The position numbers and the translations under genes were made by a program. A model generated the notes under the pieces. The model was given only the letters and a program-made list of their open reading frames with translations. It ran no database searches and had not been told where the DNA came from. Below are positions 30,862 through 37,972 of a stretch of DNA of 64,000 nt, piece by piece. The first letter of the stretch is position 1. Every line of letters begins with the position of its first letter. The DNA comes from Sinorhizobium sp. 8-89 (GTDB lineage Bacteria > Pseudomonadota > Alphaproteobacteria > Rhizobiales > Rhizobiaceae), in assembly GCF_030124325.1 (NCBI RefSeq), contig NZ_JASKLR010000004.1:335483-399482 (forward strand), in the 5' to 3' direction.

Positions 30862-31335
30862 ATGACGCTGCCCGAGTTCGAGCTGGAATCCTTTCTGCCC
30901 TATCGACTCAACCGCGCGGCGGAGTTCATCGCGCTACGCTTTGCCGCACAGTACAAGGCGCGATACCAGCTGACCCGGCCAGAATGGCGCACGCTCGCCG
31001 CGCTCGGCAGTTCCGGACGCAGCATGACGGCGACCGAAATCGGTGTGCACTCCTCCATGCACAAGACGAAAGTGAGCCGCGCCGTTTTCGGTCTCGAGCA
31101 GCGCCGCTGGCTGAAGCGGGAGGAAGACGGCCGCGACCGCCGTCTCGAGCATCTGGCGCTCACGCCGGCTGGCCTTTCGGCCTACGGCGAATTGACGGAA
31201 CTTGCGCGCGCCTATCAGGCCGAACTGAGTGAGACCCTTGGAGCCGACAACATGAAGGCGCTTTCGAAGGGGCTGCGCGCCGTGGAGCGGGCAATCGTGC
31301 GCTCGGCGGGATACGCTCGCCCAAGCAAGATCTAG
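30862..31335 (+). CDS. MarR-family regulator, probable controller of homogentisate genes
   Basis: A 157-residue winged-helix regulator. YQLTRPEWRTLAALGSSGRS, MTATEIGVHSSMHKTKVSRA and EQRRWLKREEDGRDRRLEHL are the MarR helices and DNA-contact wing (DxRDRR-type). ATG 30862 is preceded by AAGGA; the frame extends 24 codons further up through the palindromic operator, which is unlikely to be coding. Divergence from hmgA suggests it represses hmgA-fahA-maiA until an aromatic intermediate binds. In Pseudomonas the equivalent regulator is IclR-type, so this is a different solution. Confidence 0.88.
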   Translation: MTLPEFELESFLPYRLNRAAEFIALRFAAQYKARYQLTRPEWRTLAALGSSGRSMTATEIGVHSSMHKTKVSRAVFGLEQRRWLKREEDGRDRRLEHLALTPAGLSAYGELTELARAYQAELSETLGADNMKALSKGLRAVERAIVRSAGYARPSKI

Positions 31336-31811
31336 CCCTTCATACGCTCCGGAATCGGCAGCCCCTCGAAACTCTTCAGCGTCTCGAGCACGATCGACGT
31401 TTTCACATGCTGGACGCTGTCATGCGGCAGGAGCACGTCGTTGACGAAACGCGAAAGCCCGGCCAAATCGGGGGTCACGACGCGCAAGTGATAGTCCATT
31501 TCCCCTGTCAGCGCGTAGGCCTCCAGAACTTCGGGCAAGCCGGAGACCAGCTTGCCGAAGCGCTTGGCGTTGTCGCGATTGTGCGTGGCAAGCGTTACCG
31601 AGATCACCACCATCAGATCGAGTCCCAGCTTCTGCCGGTCGATCTGCGCCTGATAGCCGGTGATATAGCCCTCGGCCTCCAATCGCGAACGCCGCCGCGA
31701 ACATTGGGACGGCGAAAGCGCGATGCGCTCGGACAATTCGTTGTTGGTCAGATGTCCGTCCCGCTGCAATTCGCTGAGGATCTTGAGATCGAAACCGTCA
31801 AGCTGCTCCAT
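31332..31811 (-). CDS. Lrp/AsnC-family regulator
   Basis: A 159-residue feast/famine regulator. Residues 1-60 form the HTH domain (DLKILSELQRDGHLTNNELS, LSPSQCSRRRSRLEAEGYI); residues 65-150 form the RAM/AsnC ligand domain (EVLEAYALTGEMDYHLRVVT). It overlaps the convergent MarR gene by four bases and is divergent from hppD, so it probably responds to tyrosine or phenylalanine and switches hppD. The inverted repeat at 31841-31855 is a candidate binding site. Confidence 0.9.
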   Translation of the reverse strand: MEQLDGFDLKILSELQRDGHLTNNELSERIALSPSQCSRRRSRLEAEGYITGYQAQIDRQKLGLDLMVVISVTLATHNRDNAKRFGKLVSGLPEVLEAYALTGEMDYHLRVVTPDLAGLSRFVNDVLLPHDSVQHVKTSIVLETLKSFEGLPIPERMKG

Positions 31812-31840
31812 TCATGCGCCCTCGGCTGCTCTGCCGCACA

Positions 31841-31855
31841 ATTCATGCGTTGAAT
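31841..31855. promoter_or_regulatory. Candidate Lrp-type operator upstream of hppD
   Basis: ATTCA-TGCGT-TGAAT: perfect 5-base arms with a 5-base spacer, 15 bases in all, the usual size of Lrp/AsnC sites. It lies 30 bases before the lrp start and about 90 before hppD. Confidence 0.5.
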
Positions 31856-31943
31856 CGTCAAAAACACGCAAGAATACAAGCATCATGCATCGGATCTGCG
31901 CCATACTCCAGCAAAGTTTGGAAGAATGAAGAGGAGGCTTCCG

Positions 31944-33056
31944 ATGGGCCCGTTCCCGCACGACGCACCACCCCCGAAAATCAGCGCAGACAACCCCGCC
32001 GGGACGGACGGCTTCGAGTTCGTCGAATTCGCGCATCCCGAGCCGGAGAAGCTGAAAGAACTCTTCACCCGCATGGGATATACAGCCGTCGCCAAGCACA
32101 GGACGAAGGACATCACTGTCTGGCGGCAGGGCGATATCAATTATATCCTCAACGCCGAGCCGGGCTCCCATGCCATGCGCTTCGTCGACAAGCACGGCCC
32201 TTGTGCTCCGTCGATGGCCTGGCGCGTGGTCGATGCGAAGCATGCATTCGAGCACGCCGTTTCCAAGGGCGCCGAGCCTTATACCGGCAACGACAAGTGC
32301 CTCGATGTTCCGGCAATCGTCGGCATTGGCGGTTCACTCCTCTATTTCGTCGAAACATACGGCGACAAGGGCTCCGCCTACGATGCCGAGTTCGAATGGC
32401 TGGGCGAGCGCGATCCGAAGCCCGCGGGCGTCGGTTTCTATTATCTCGACCACCTGACCCACAACGTCTATCGCGGCAACATGGACAAGTGGTGGGCGTT
32501 CTATCGTGAACTGTTCAATTTCAAGCAGATCCACTTCTTCGATATTGACGGCCGCATCACCGGCCTCGTCAGCCGGGCGATCACCTCGCCTTGCGGCAAG
32601 ATCCGCATCCCCTTGAACGAGTCGAAGGACGACACCAGCCAGATCGAGGAATATCTGAAGAAGTACAAGGGAGAGGGTATCCAGCACATCGCGGTCGGGA
32701 CCGAGGCGATCTACGACGCGACCGACAAGCTGGCCGAAAATGGCCTCAAGTTCATGCCCGGACCGCCGGAGACCTACTACGAAATGTCGCGCGAGCGCGT
32801 CCACGGCCATGACGAGCCGATCGACAGGATGAAGAAGCACGGCATCCTGATCGATGGCGAGGGCGTGGTGAACGGTGGCATGACGAAGATCCTGCTGCAG
32901 ATCTTCTCGAAGACCGTCATCGGACCGATCTTTTTCGAATTCATCCAGCGCAAGGGGGATGAAGGATTCGGCGAGGGCAATTTCCGCGCCCTGTTCGAAT
33001 CGATCGAAGCCGATCAGATCCGCCGCGGCGCACTCGGACCTCAGGCGGCCGAATAG
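31944..33056 (+). CDS. hppD: 4-hydroxyphenylpyruvate dioxygenase
   Basis: A 370-residue Fe(II) dioxygenase making homogentisate from 4-hydroxyphenylpyruvate. Two vicinal-oxygen-chelate halves are visible. The iron ligands fit FYYLDHLTHNVYRG (His), GEGIQHIAVGT (His) and the C-terminal Glu region (FFEFIQRKGDEGFGEGNFRA). ATG 31944 has GAGGAGG nine bases upstream and is preferred to ATG 31926. It starts the pathway completed by hmgA, maiA and fahA, but is a separate transcription unit divergent from an Lrp regulator. Confidence 0.96.
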   Translation: MGPFPHDAPPPKISADNPAGTDGFEFVEFAHPEPEKLKELFTRMGYTAVAKHRTKDITVWRQGDINYILNAEPGSHAMRFVDKHGPCAPSMAWRVVDAKHAFEHAVSKGAEPYTGNDKCLDVPAIVGIGGSLLYFVETYGDKGSAYDAEFEWLGERDPKPAGVGFYYLDHLTHNVYRGNMDKWWAFYRELFNFKQIHFFDIDGRITGLVSRAITSPCGKIRIPLNESKDDTSQIEEYLKKYKGEGIQHIAVGTEAIYDATDKLAENGLKFMPGPPETYYEMSRERVHGHDEPIDRMKKHGILIDGEGVVNGGMTKILLQIFSKTVIGPIFFEFIQRKGDEGFGEGNFRALFESIEADQIRRGALGPQAAE

Positions 33057-33061
33057 CCTTG

Positions 33062-33095
33062 CAGCACCGCGCGTCCGACAGGACCCGCGGTGCTG
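33062..33095 (+). terminator. Stem-loop after hppD
   Basis: CAGCACCGCG (33062-33071) pairs perfectly with CGCGGTGCTG (33086-33095), with a 14-base loop, six bases after the hppD stop. No T-run follows directly. Confidence 0.55.
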
Positions 33096-33133
33096 TGGGA
33101 TTAGGAAAGATGCGCTAACGACCGAGAAACGCG

Positions 33134-33166
33134 AAAAAGCCTCTCGCCTGGCGGCGAGAGGCTTTT
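33134..33166. terminator. Bidirectional intrinsic terminator between hppD and the LuxR gene
   Basis: AAAAGCCTCTCGCC / GGCGAGAGGCTTTT is a perfect 14-base stem around a 4-base loop, with A-tract and T-tract at the two feet. It can end both the plus-strand hppD and the minus-strand luxR-type transcripts (stop at 33202). Confidence 0.9.
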
Positions 33167-33201
33167 CATCCAATGGCGCCGCGCGACGCCGCGAACCAGC
33201 G

Positions 33202-33987
33202 TCAGTTACGCCAGCGCGAGCCTGGCCGCGCTTCAGACAGGTCCGCCTCATGCGTGAAATAGCGCGAAGCGGCTTCCGTTCGGTTACGCACGTTCATCTT
33301 CTTATAGATGTTGCGCACATGAACCTTGACGGTGTTTTCGGACAAACCGAGACGATCGGCGATGATCTTGTTCTGCGTCCCCATGCAGATCAGGTCGAGA
33401 ATCTGCACCTCGCGCGTCGTCAGCATGCCGATGTGCGCATCACGCTTCGGCTCCGGAACAACAAAGGGTTCGACCGCGGCTTCCCGCCGGGCACCGAGCG
33501 CGCCGCCTGCAAGCCCCACCGGCGCCAGGCGCCGGAGCAGTGCAGCCGGAAAATGCTCGCCGCCCTTCATCAGAAGGTCGATGACGGTCAAGCAGACGTC
33601 CAGATGAAGGTTCAATGGCAACACGCCGTGAATCAATCCTTCATCGACAAAGCCGGCAATCGACGAATCGAGCGCATCGGCTTCTTCGACCACGAGCCCG
33701 ATCGAGGCCTTCGGATGGAATTCATGAATCATCCGGAGAACGGACGGAAAAGTCGTCACCGGTATGCGGTAAAGCATGACCAGACTGACATCGACGAGGT
33801 TTCCGTCAAGCAGGCCCTCGGGGTCGGACAGGCTCACGATGTCCTCGCCTGGAAATCGCGCGCCGACCGCCTGCATCAGGCATTCAGCGAACAGATCCAC
33901 CTTGGCGAGCATTACGATCTTATTTTTCTTAGGTAATACTTTGTTGTTGTCTTCAAAATCGCTCACGTTCGAGCTCGTACGGTACAT
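33202..33987 (-). CDS. LuxR/FixJ-type transcriptional regulator with degenerate receiver-like N-terminus
   Basis: A 261-residue regulator. The C-terminal third is a GerE/LuxR HTH domain (LTTREVQILDLICMGTQNKI, IADRLGLSENTVKVHVRNIY, KKMNVRNRTEAASRYF). The N-terminal part (IVMLAKVDLFAECLMQAVGA onward) has receiver-like alternation of hydrophobic strands, but I see no clear phospho-acceptor Asp and acidic-pocket pair, so phosphorylation is doubtful. ATG 33987 has AAGGAGGGG at good spacing. It is divergent from the type I secretion operon across about 1 kb, making it the prime candidate regulator of that operon. Confidence 0.88.
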   Translation of the reverse strand: MYRTSSNVSDFEDNNKVLPKKNKIVMLAKVDLFAECLMQAVGARFPGEDIVSLSDPEGLLDGNLVDVSLVMLYRIPVTTFPSVLRMIHEFHPKASIGLVVEEADALDSSIAGFVDEGLIHGVLPLNLHLDVCLTVIDLLMKGGEHFPAALLRRLAPVGLAGGALGARREAAVEPFVVPEPKRDAHIGMLTTREVQILDLICMGTQNKIIADRLGLSENTVKVHVRNIYKKMNVRNRTEAASRYFTHEADLSEARPGSRWRN

Positions 33988-33999
33988 TTATCCCCTCCT

Positions 34000-34011
34000 T
34001 GGGAATTCCCA
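34000..34011. promoter_or_regulatory. Palindrome in the luxR-type leader
   Basis: TGGGAATTCCCA is a perfect 12-base palindrome positioned 13 bases upstream of the regulator's start codon, directly before its ribosome site. It may be an autoregulatory operator. Confidence 0.4.
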
Positions 34012-34891
34012 TTAATTTTACGGGAGTTCTAACCCCACTGGGAGCAAGCCCATGTTTGAAAAATTTCTTCAAATACTGCGGAAAGTGACGAATAAAAATT
34101 TGCGATAGCTAATGTATCGTAAAGATGGGGGATGCGAAACCACCCAAAAGGGTTAGGCGCTCGCCACATTCGCGTCTAAATCGTTCGAAAACGAACCAAT
34201 TTTGGGCTAATCGCCCGAAAGCCGCCAGCTGAAGGGGCCATTTCGCATGCTCAGTCAAACACCCCTGGTTTTCAAGGGGGGCTTGCGAACGAGAATTGCA
34301 AGGCCGATCGAGACGCACGGACGGTCGCCCGGCTTTCGGTGGGGGAGCAACGGCGGCCATCGCCATAGCTACAACGGGTTATAGTCATGCCGCACAGAAT
34401 GCCGCCGGCAGGGTTCCAGGGTGATCAAGACCGGCACACCGCGTGTCCCGCGACAACGTCGATGGCGTCAGTCTAACAGTTTGATTCCCCGCATGAATCT
34501 TCATTGCCAGCCTGTCGTCTCCGTAATTGCGGGTCAGCTGCCGGCCGCGCCACCCTAAATCAGGTCGCGCGGGATTCGCAAGTATTAACATTGTCTTAAC
34601 GGCGTCCCCGGTTTCGAGAAAGATTCAAAAAAGCCATTGAATACAAACGGCTAACCACAATTGATGTCTTTCGTTCCGCTGCGTTCGGGCCCACACTGCC
34701 ACCGTCGCGCTTGAGTTTGCGCGGCCCACGGACTGCCTTTTGTTCCATGCGTAGCAGCCGCGGAGTACGTATATCGAGTTGCTACTCGACAATGCGAGAG
34801 TAGCCTGTATTTGTAGCACGTAGCAATTTATACAGAAGTACATACAAGCAAAGTATATTATGAAAACAATAGGGAATATATCGGAACCAAA

Positions 34892-34923
34892 CAGACGAAT
34901 TATCCTTGGTGATTATTCGTCTG
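34892..34923. promoter_or_regulatory. Inverted repeat upstream of the secretion operon
   Basis: CAGACGAATTATC (34892-34904) and GATTATTCGTCTG (34911-34923) are inverted copies with one mismatch and a 6-base spacer. It is 88 bases upstream of the first cargo gene, a suitable place for a LuxR-type activator site; an RNA hairpin is the alternative. Confidence 0.5.
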
Positions 34924-34935
34924 AACTTCACAAGA

Positions 34936-35003
34936 GAGCCAGCCCCGCAAAAATCCTATAAAAGATGAAAGGGTTTCGGTGCTGGCTCCCTCTGAGGAGG
35001 GAG
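34936..35003 (+). promoter_or_regulatory. Structured 5' leader that can hide the ribosome site of the first cargo gene
   Basis: CTCCCTC (34986-34992) pairs perfectly with GAGGGAG (34997-35003) around a TGAG loop, and the second arm is the Shine-Dalgarno region of the gene starting at 35011. A competing 8-base pairing exists: GAGCCAGC (34936-34943) with GCTGGCTC (34981-34988), which shares bases 34986-34988 with the SD-hiding stem. The two folds are therefore mutually exclusive at their junction. Whether the upstream arm is transcribed is unknown, because an alternative TATAAA-like -10 lies between the arms. Confidence 0.5.
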
Positions 35004-35010
35004 TTAGTAG

Positions 35011-35718
35011 ATGGCCGATACCCCGTTAAAGAATTTTCGGGCCGACGACAGCATCAACACCGATGACGACTTGAAAATTGGCGCGCTCGCCGACGGTCTC
35101 GCGAGCGGCGGTGTCAATGACCCGACGGCCGATAGCGACGGGACGAGCCATGGCCGCGCTCCTGGCGGCGACAACAAGGCCGAAACCAAGGAGAGCAGTG
35201 ATGATCGGGACAATCATCCTTGTTCCGACACGGAACTCGCGGCGCCGGACGAGGCCGGCGGCCCCGATAATTCCGGTATGACCGGTGACGTCACTCTCGA
35301 TCTCGGCGGCGATCCCCTCTCCTCCAGCTTGAACCTCGATCACCTCCTGAACCATTCTCAGAGCGGTTTCGGGAACGATGGCGGTTTCAGCATCGTGCAG
35401 GCAAACAGCCTCGCCGACCAGGACCATGCCTACAGCATCAAAATGAACAGCAGCAATGCCGACAACGTTCCGGCCGCGGATGGCGGGCACGCGGAGAGCG
35501 GCGACGGGACGCATTTCGGCGCGATTTCCGGGTGGGATCTCAAGGTCGGCCACGAACTCGATGCCAGTTCCACGGCGGATCCTTCCGCGAGCCTTGCAAA
35601 TGCGGGATTCCATCAGGAAATCGTTCAGGGTGCGAACCTCCTCAGCAACGCCGTCGATGTCAATGTCGTCGGCGGCGACGTGCGCGTAACCTCTATTGGG
35701 CAGGACAGCGACGGTTGA
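35011..35718 (+). CDS. Asp-rich hypothetical protein, probable type I secretion substrate
   Basis: A 235-residue, strongly acidic, Asp/Asn/Ser/Gly-rich protein without signal peptide or membrane segment. No known domain is evident. Segments such as GGFSIVQANSLADQDHAYSI (about residues 126-145) and FHQEIVQGANLLSNAVDVNV near the C-terminus resemble the motif of the larger protein encoded next (I-x-Q-x-x-L-x-D-x-D). The C-terminal VVGGDVRVTSIGQDSDG suits an uncleaved type I export signal, but classical RTX nonapeptides are absent. Ribosome site GGAGGGAG lies in a foldable leader. It is first in an operon with its likely exporter. Confidence 0.75.
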   Translation: MADTPLKNFRADDSINTDDDLKIGALADGLASGGVNDPTADSDGTSHGRAPGGDNKAETKESSDDRDNHPCSDTELAAPDEAGGPDNSGMTGDVTLDLGGDPLSSSLNLDHLLNHSQSGFGNDGGFSIVQANSLADQDHAYSIKMNSSNADNVPAADGGHAESGDGTHFGAISGWDLKVGHELDASSTADPSASLANAGFHQEIVQGANLLSNAVDVNVVGGDVRVTSIGQDSDG

Positions 35719-35737
35719 TTGATCCTTGCACAGCAAG

Positions 35738-35766
35738 TGTGCACGGGCCGATCACACCGGTGCACA
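35738..35766 (+). other. Intercistronic hairpin between the two cargo genes
   Basis: TGTGCAC (35738-35744) and GTGCACA (35760-35766) are perfect inverted arms in the 145-base gap between the two secreted-protein genes. It could tune relative expression of the second gene by pausing or RNA processing; no T-run marks it as a strong terminator. Confidence 0.4.
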
Positions 35767-35863
35767 AATGGACCGTTGATTTGGGATCGGTTCGACGCGC
35801 CTTGGCAATCGCCTGCTGGCCCGCCGGAGTCCTCCTTTGCTGTGGAAGGGAAGGATCGGGGTA

Positions 35864-37951
35864 ATGCACGCGGAGAGGGTCAACGAAATTGTCGCGCATT
35901 TCCTTGGGCTGTTCGAGACGGCGAGCGACGAGGTACGCGTAAGGCATCAATATCTGCAGGGCAGCGAAACCTGGAAGCCCGCGCCGGAGGACACCGGCAG
36001 CGATACGCCGTTGCCCGATTTCCAGTGCTCTTTCGAGCTGAAGGACTACGATCCGGACATTTCGTATCAACCATCCGACTACCGGCTCGAGGGCTTCGAT
36101 ATAGCCGGACGCTCGCAATTCTCCGACAATACGCCCCCCGATGCCGTCTCGCTGGACGACTTGGCAATCGAGTCCAGGCTTTTCAGCACCGTGGCAGGCC
36201 CGTCCGGCATCGCACCGGACCACGTGGCGCCGCACCATGCGGCACCGGAGACCGCGCCGGTCGTTCAGGAGGGCACAGGTTCGGTCAGCGGTGAAATCCA
36301 GCAGGTCAACCTCCTTCACGACGACGACGTCCTCAACATGAACGGTTCACCGATGGCCGCCCGTGACGCGAGCTCCGTCACCGAAAAGCTCGCGGAATAT
36401 GTGGAGGAAGCGACAAACGCCTCACCGCTCGCGCAATTGGGCCAGATCGACAGTTCCGAGGCGCTTTCGGCACTTGCCGCGCATCTCAAGGCCCTCGCCG
36501 CGACTGTGCGCGCCGACGAGCCGCAGCAGTCGGACGACCCCGCCACGCCCGTGGACCAGACGTTATCCACGACAGTCGCGCCGGCCGATCTGCCGGAAGA
36601 TGACCGCGGCACAACGGTTCTCGCCGCGGACGACATCGAAGGCGTCCGCGTGAACGGCGCGCATGTCGAGGTCCTTCCGGAACTCGCCGACTTTCTGTCC
36701 GCCGGCGCGAATGGCGCCATTCAGCCGAACAGCGACAACGGCAGCGCGCTGGAAGTCGAGGCGGGGGCCAACGAGGTGGGCACCTTCGCAAGCATCGTCA
36801 GTGCCAGCGCAACGGCATCGGTCACGGTTGTGATGGGCGACTACCATCAGATCGACGTCATCTCGCAATCCTACGTCTATGCCGACAGCGATGAGGCGAA
36901 TGGCCCATTCGCCGCGGGCGCTTACGAAGCCGTCTCGCAAGCCATCGCCATGAACATCGCGAATTTCGAGCGTCATGAGTTCGAGGCAGCGGCAGGGGAG
37001 GCGGCAGGCGCCGAAGGCCAGTTGTCGGCCTTCCCGACGAGCTGGCGCGTCAATGTCATCGAGGGCGATCTGTCGATCGTCCACTGGATTGAACAGTATA
37101 ATTACGTCAGCGACAACGATACGGTCTCCATTACGACCAACGGCGCGGAAACGACCGTGCTCACGGGCGGCAACGTCGCGGTCAATTTCGCCTCGTTCGT
37201 CGATTTCGGCACCCAGTACGACCTTGTAGTCGTGGGCGGCCATGTCCTGGACATGAACCTCATCAGCCAGGTTTCGGTCCTGTACGACAACGATCAGATC
37301 CAGGGAATCTCCGCCGGCAACGGCATCACTCTTGATGAAGGTGGCAATCTCGTCTGGAACGCGGGATCGATCGAGAACATCGGCGACAACGAGCGCTTCG
37401 AGAGCGTTCCGGACTACATGCACCAGGTCGTCGACAATATTCGCGAGGGCACGAGCGACCTGCCGGAAGCACTGGCGAATGACCAGGACTTCGCGGGTTA
37501 CTCGAGCCTGCACGTTCTCTACGTCACCGGCAATCTCTATGACGTCAACGTCATCAAACAGGTCAGCATTCTCGGTGACGCCGACGCCGTCACCTACACG
37601 GCCGGCAGCACGCCGGAAGAAGGACTCGACACCGAGGTGACCGTTCACGTTAGCAGCAATACGGTGGTCAACGTCGCCCAGATCATCGACTACGACAGTT
37701 TCGGCCAGACGACCTATGTCGGCGGCGAGGTCTATTCCGACACCATCCTCATCCAGTCCGGGATTGTCGACATCGGCCGCGATGGTGACACGCTGAGCTT
37801 CCAGCCGGACGGCCTTGTAAACGAGGTCATTGCATTTGTTGGCGAGGACGACCCGGCACCCGGCATCGGCGAGCGCGTCGGCGATACCGCCAACGGGACA
37901 TCGTGGTGCGACGGTCAATGGAACGACGTCATGCACACGGTACTGACATAA
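35864..37951 (+). CDS. Large Asp-rich repeat protein, probable type I secretion substrate
   Basis: A 695-residue acidic protein, with no signal peptide or membrane helices. From about residue 320 on it carries five degenerate repeats of roughly 50-60 residues. The core reads V-x-G-(D/G/N)-x-x-x-x-(D/N)-x-I-x-Q-x-x-x-x-x-D-x-D-x-(V/I), for example VVVGGHVLDMNLISQVSVLY, YVTGNLYDVNVIKQVSILGD and YVGGEVYSDTILIQSGIVDI. An isolated copy occurs near residue 150 (EIQQVNLLHDDDVL). The Asp positions could bind Ca2+ as in RTX proteins, though the spacing is different. ATG 35864 is preceded by GGGG; a TTG nine codons upstream is the alternative. The exporter gene follows 21 bases later. Confidence 0.8.
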   Translation: MHAERVNEIVAHFLGLFETASDEVRVRHQYLQGSETWKPAPEDTGSDTPLPDFQCSFELKDYDPDISYQPSDYRLEGFDIAGRSQFSDNTPPDAVSLDDLAIESRLFSTVAGPSGIAPDHVAPHHAAPETAPVVQEGTGSVSGEIQQVNLLHDDDVLNMNGSPMAARDASSVTEKLAEYVEEATNASPLAQLGQIDSSEALSALAAHLKALAATVRADEPQQSDDPATPVDQTLSTTVAPADLPEDDRGTTVLAADDIEGVRVNGAHVEVLPELADFLSAGANGAIQPNSDNGSALEVEAGANEVGTFASIVSASATASVTVVMGDYHQIDVISQSYVYADSDEANGPFAAGAYEAVSQAIAMNIANFERHEFEAAAGEAAGAEGQLSAFPTSWRVNVIEGDLSIVHWIEQYNYVSDNDTVSITTNGAETTVLTGGNVAVNFASFVDFGTQYDLVVVGGHVLDMNLISQVSVLYDNDQIQGISAGNGITLDEGGNLVWNAGSIENIGDNERFESVPDYMHQVVDNIREGTSDLPEALANDQDFAGYSSLHVLYVTGNLYDVNVIKQVSILGDADAVTYTAGSTPEEGLDTEVTVHVSSNTVVNVAQIIDYDSFGQTTYVGGEVYSDTILIQSGIVDIGRDGDTLSFQPDGLVNEVIAFVGEDDPAPGIGERVGDTANGTSWCDGQWNDVMHTVLT

Positions 37952-37972
37952 CGACGTTCGCGAGGGAGTGCC

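Larger units (their letters stand above)
33988..35010. other. Long AT-rich intergenic region between the LuxR gene and the secretion operon
   Basis: About 1 kb without a supportable gene; short frames here have no ribosome sites or protein-like composition. It contains the perfect palindrome TGGGAATTCCCA (34000-34011) just upstream of the luxR-type ribosome site, a hairpin GCTACTC...GAGTAGC (34780-34803), a nearly perfect inverted repeat at 34892-34923, and the structured leader at 34936-35003. The 34.57-34.97 kb part is clearly more AT-rich than the flanking genes, as expected for promoters or foreign DNA. Confidence 0.6.

Noticed and set aside
31926-31943. Alternative hppD start at ATG 31926.
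   Set aside because: It would place GAGGAGG inside the coding region; the same GAGGAGG is ideally spaced for ATG 31944.
34109-34843. Three small minus-strand frames (68-85 codons) in the 1 kb gap.
   Set aside because: No ribosome sites, odd composition (Cys/Trp-rich or Arg-rich) and no coding-type third-position bias; I treat the gap as non-coding.
36563-37936. A 457-codon antisense frame under the large Asp-rich repeat protein.
   Set aside because: The plus-strand gene has a ribosome site, operon context and repeats; the antisense frame lacks a ribosome site and protein-like hydrophobic pattern is explained by mirror codon bias.
35011-37951. RTX (GGxGxDxUx) Ca2+-binding nonapeptides in the secreted-protein candidates.
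   Set aside because: Gly/Asp-rich patches exist but no run of true nonapeptides; the visible repeat is a different, longer motif.
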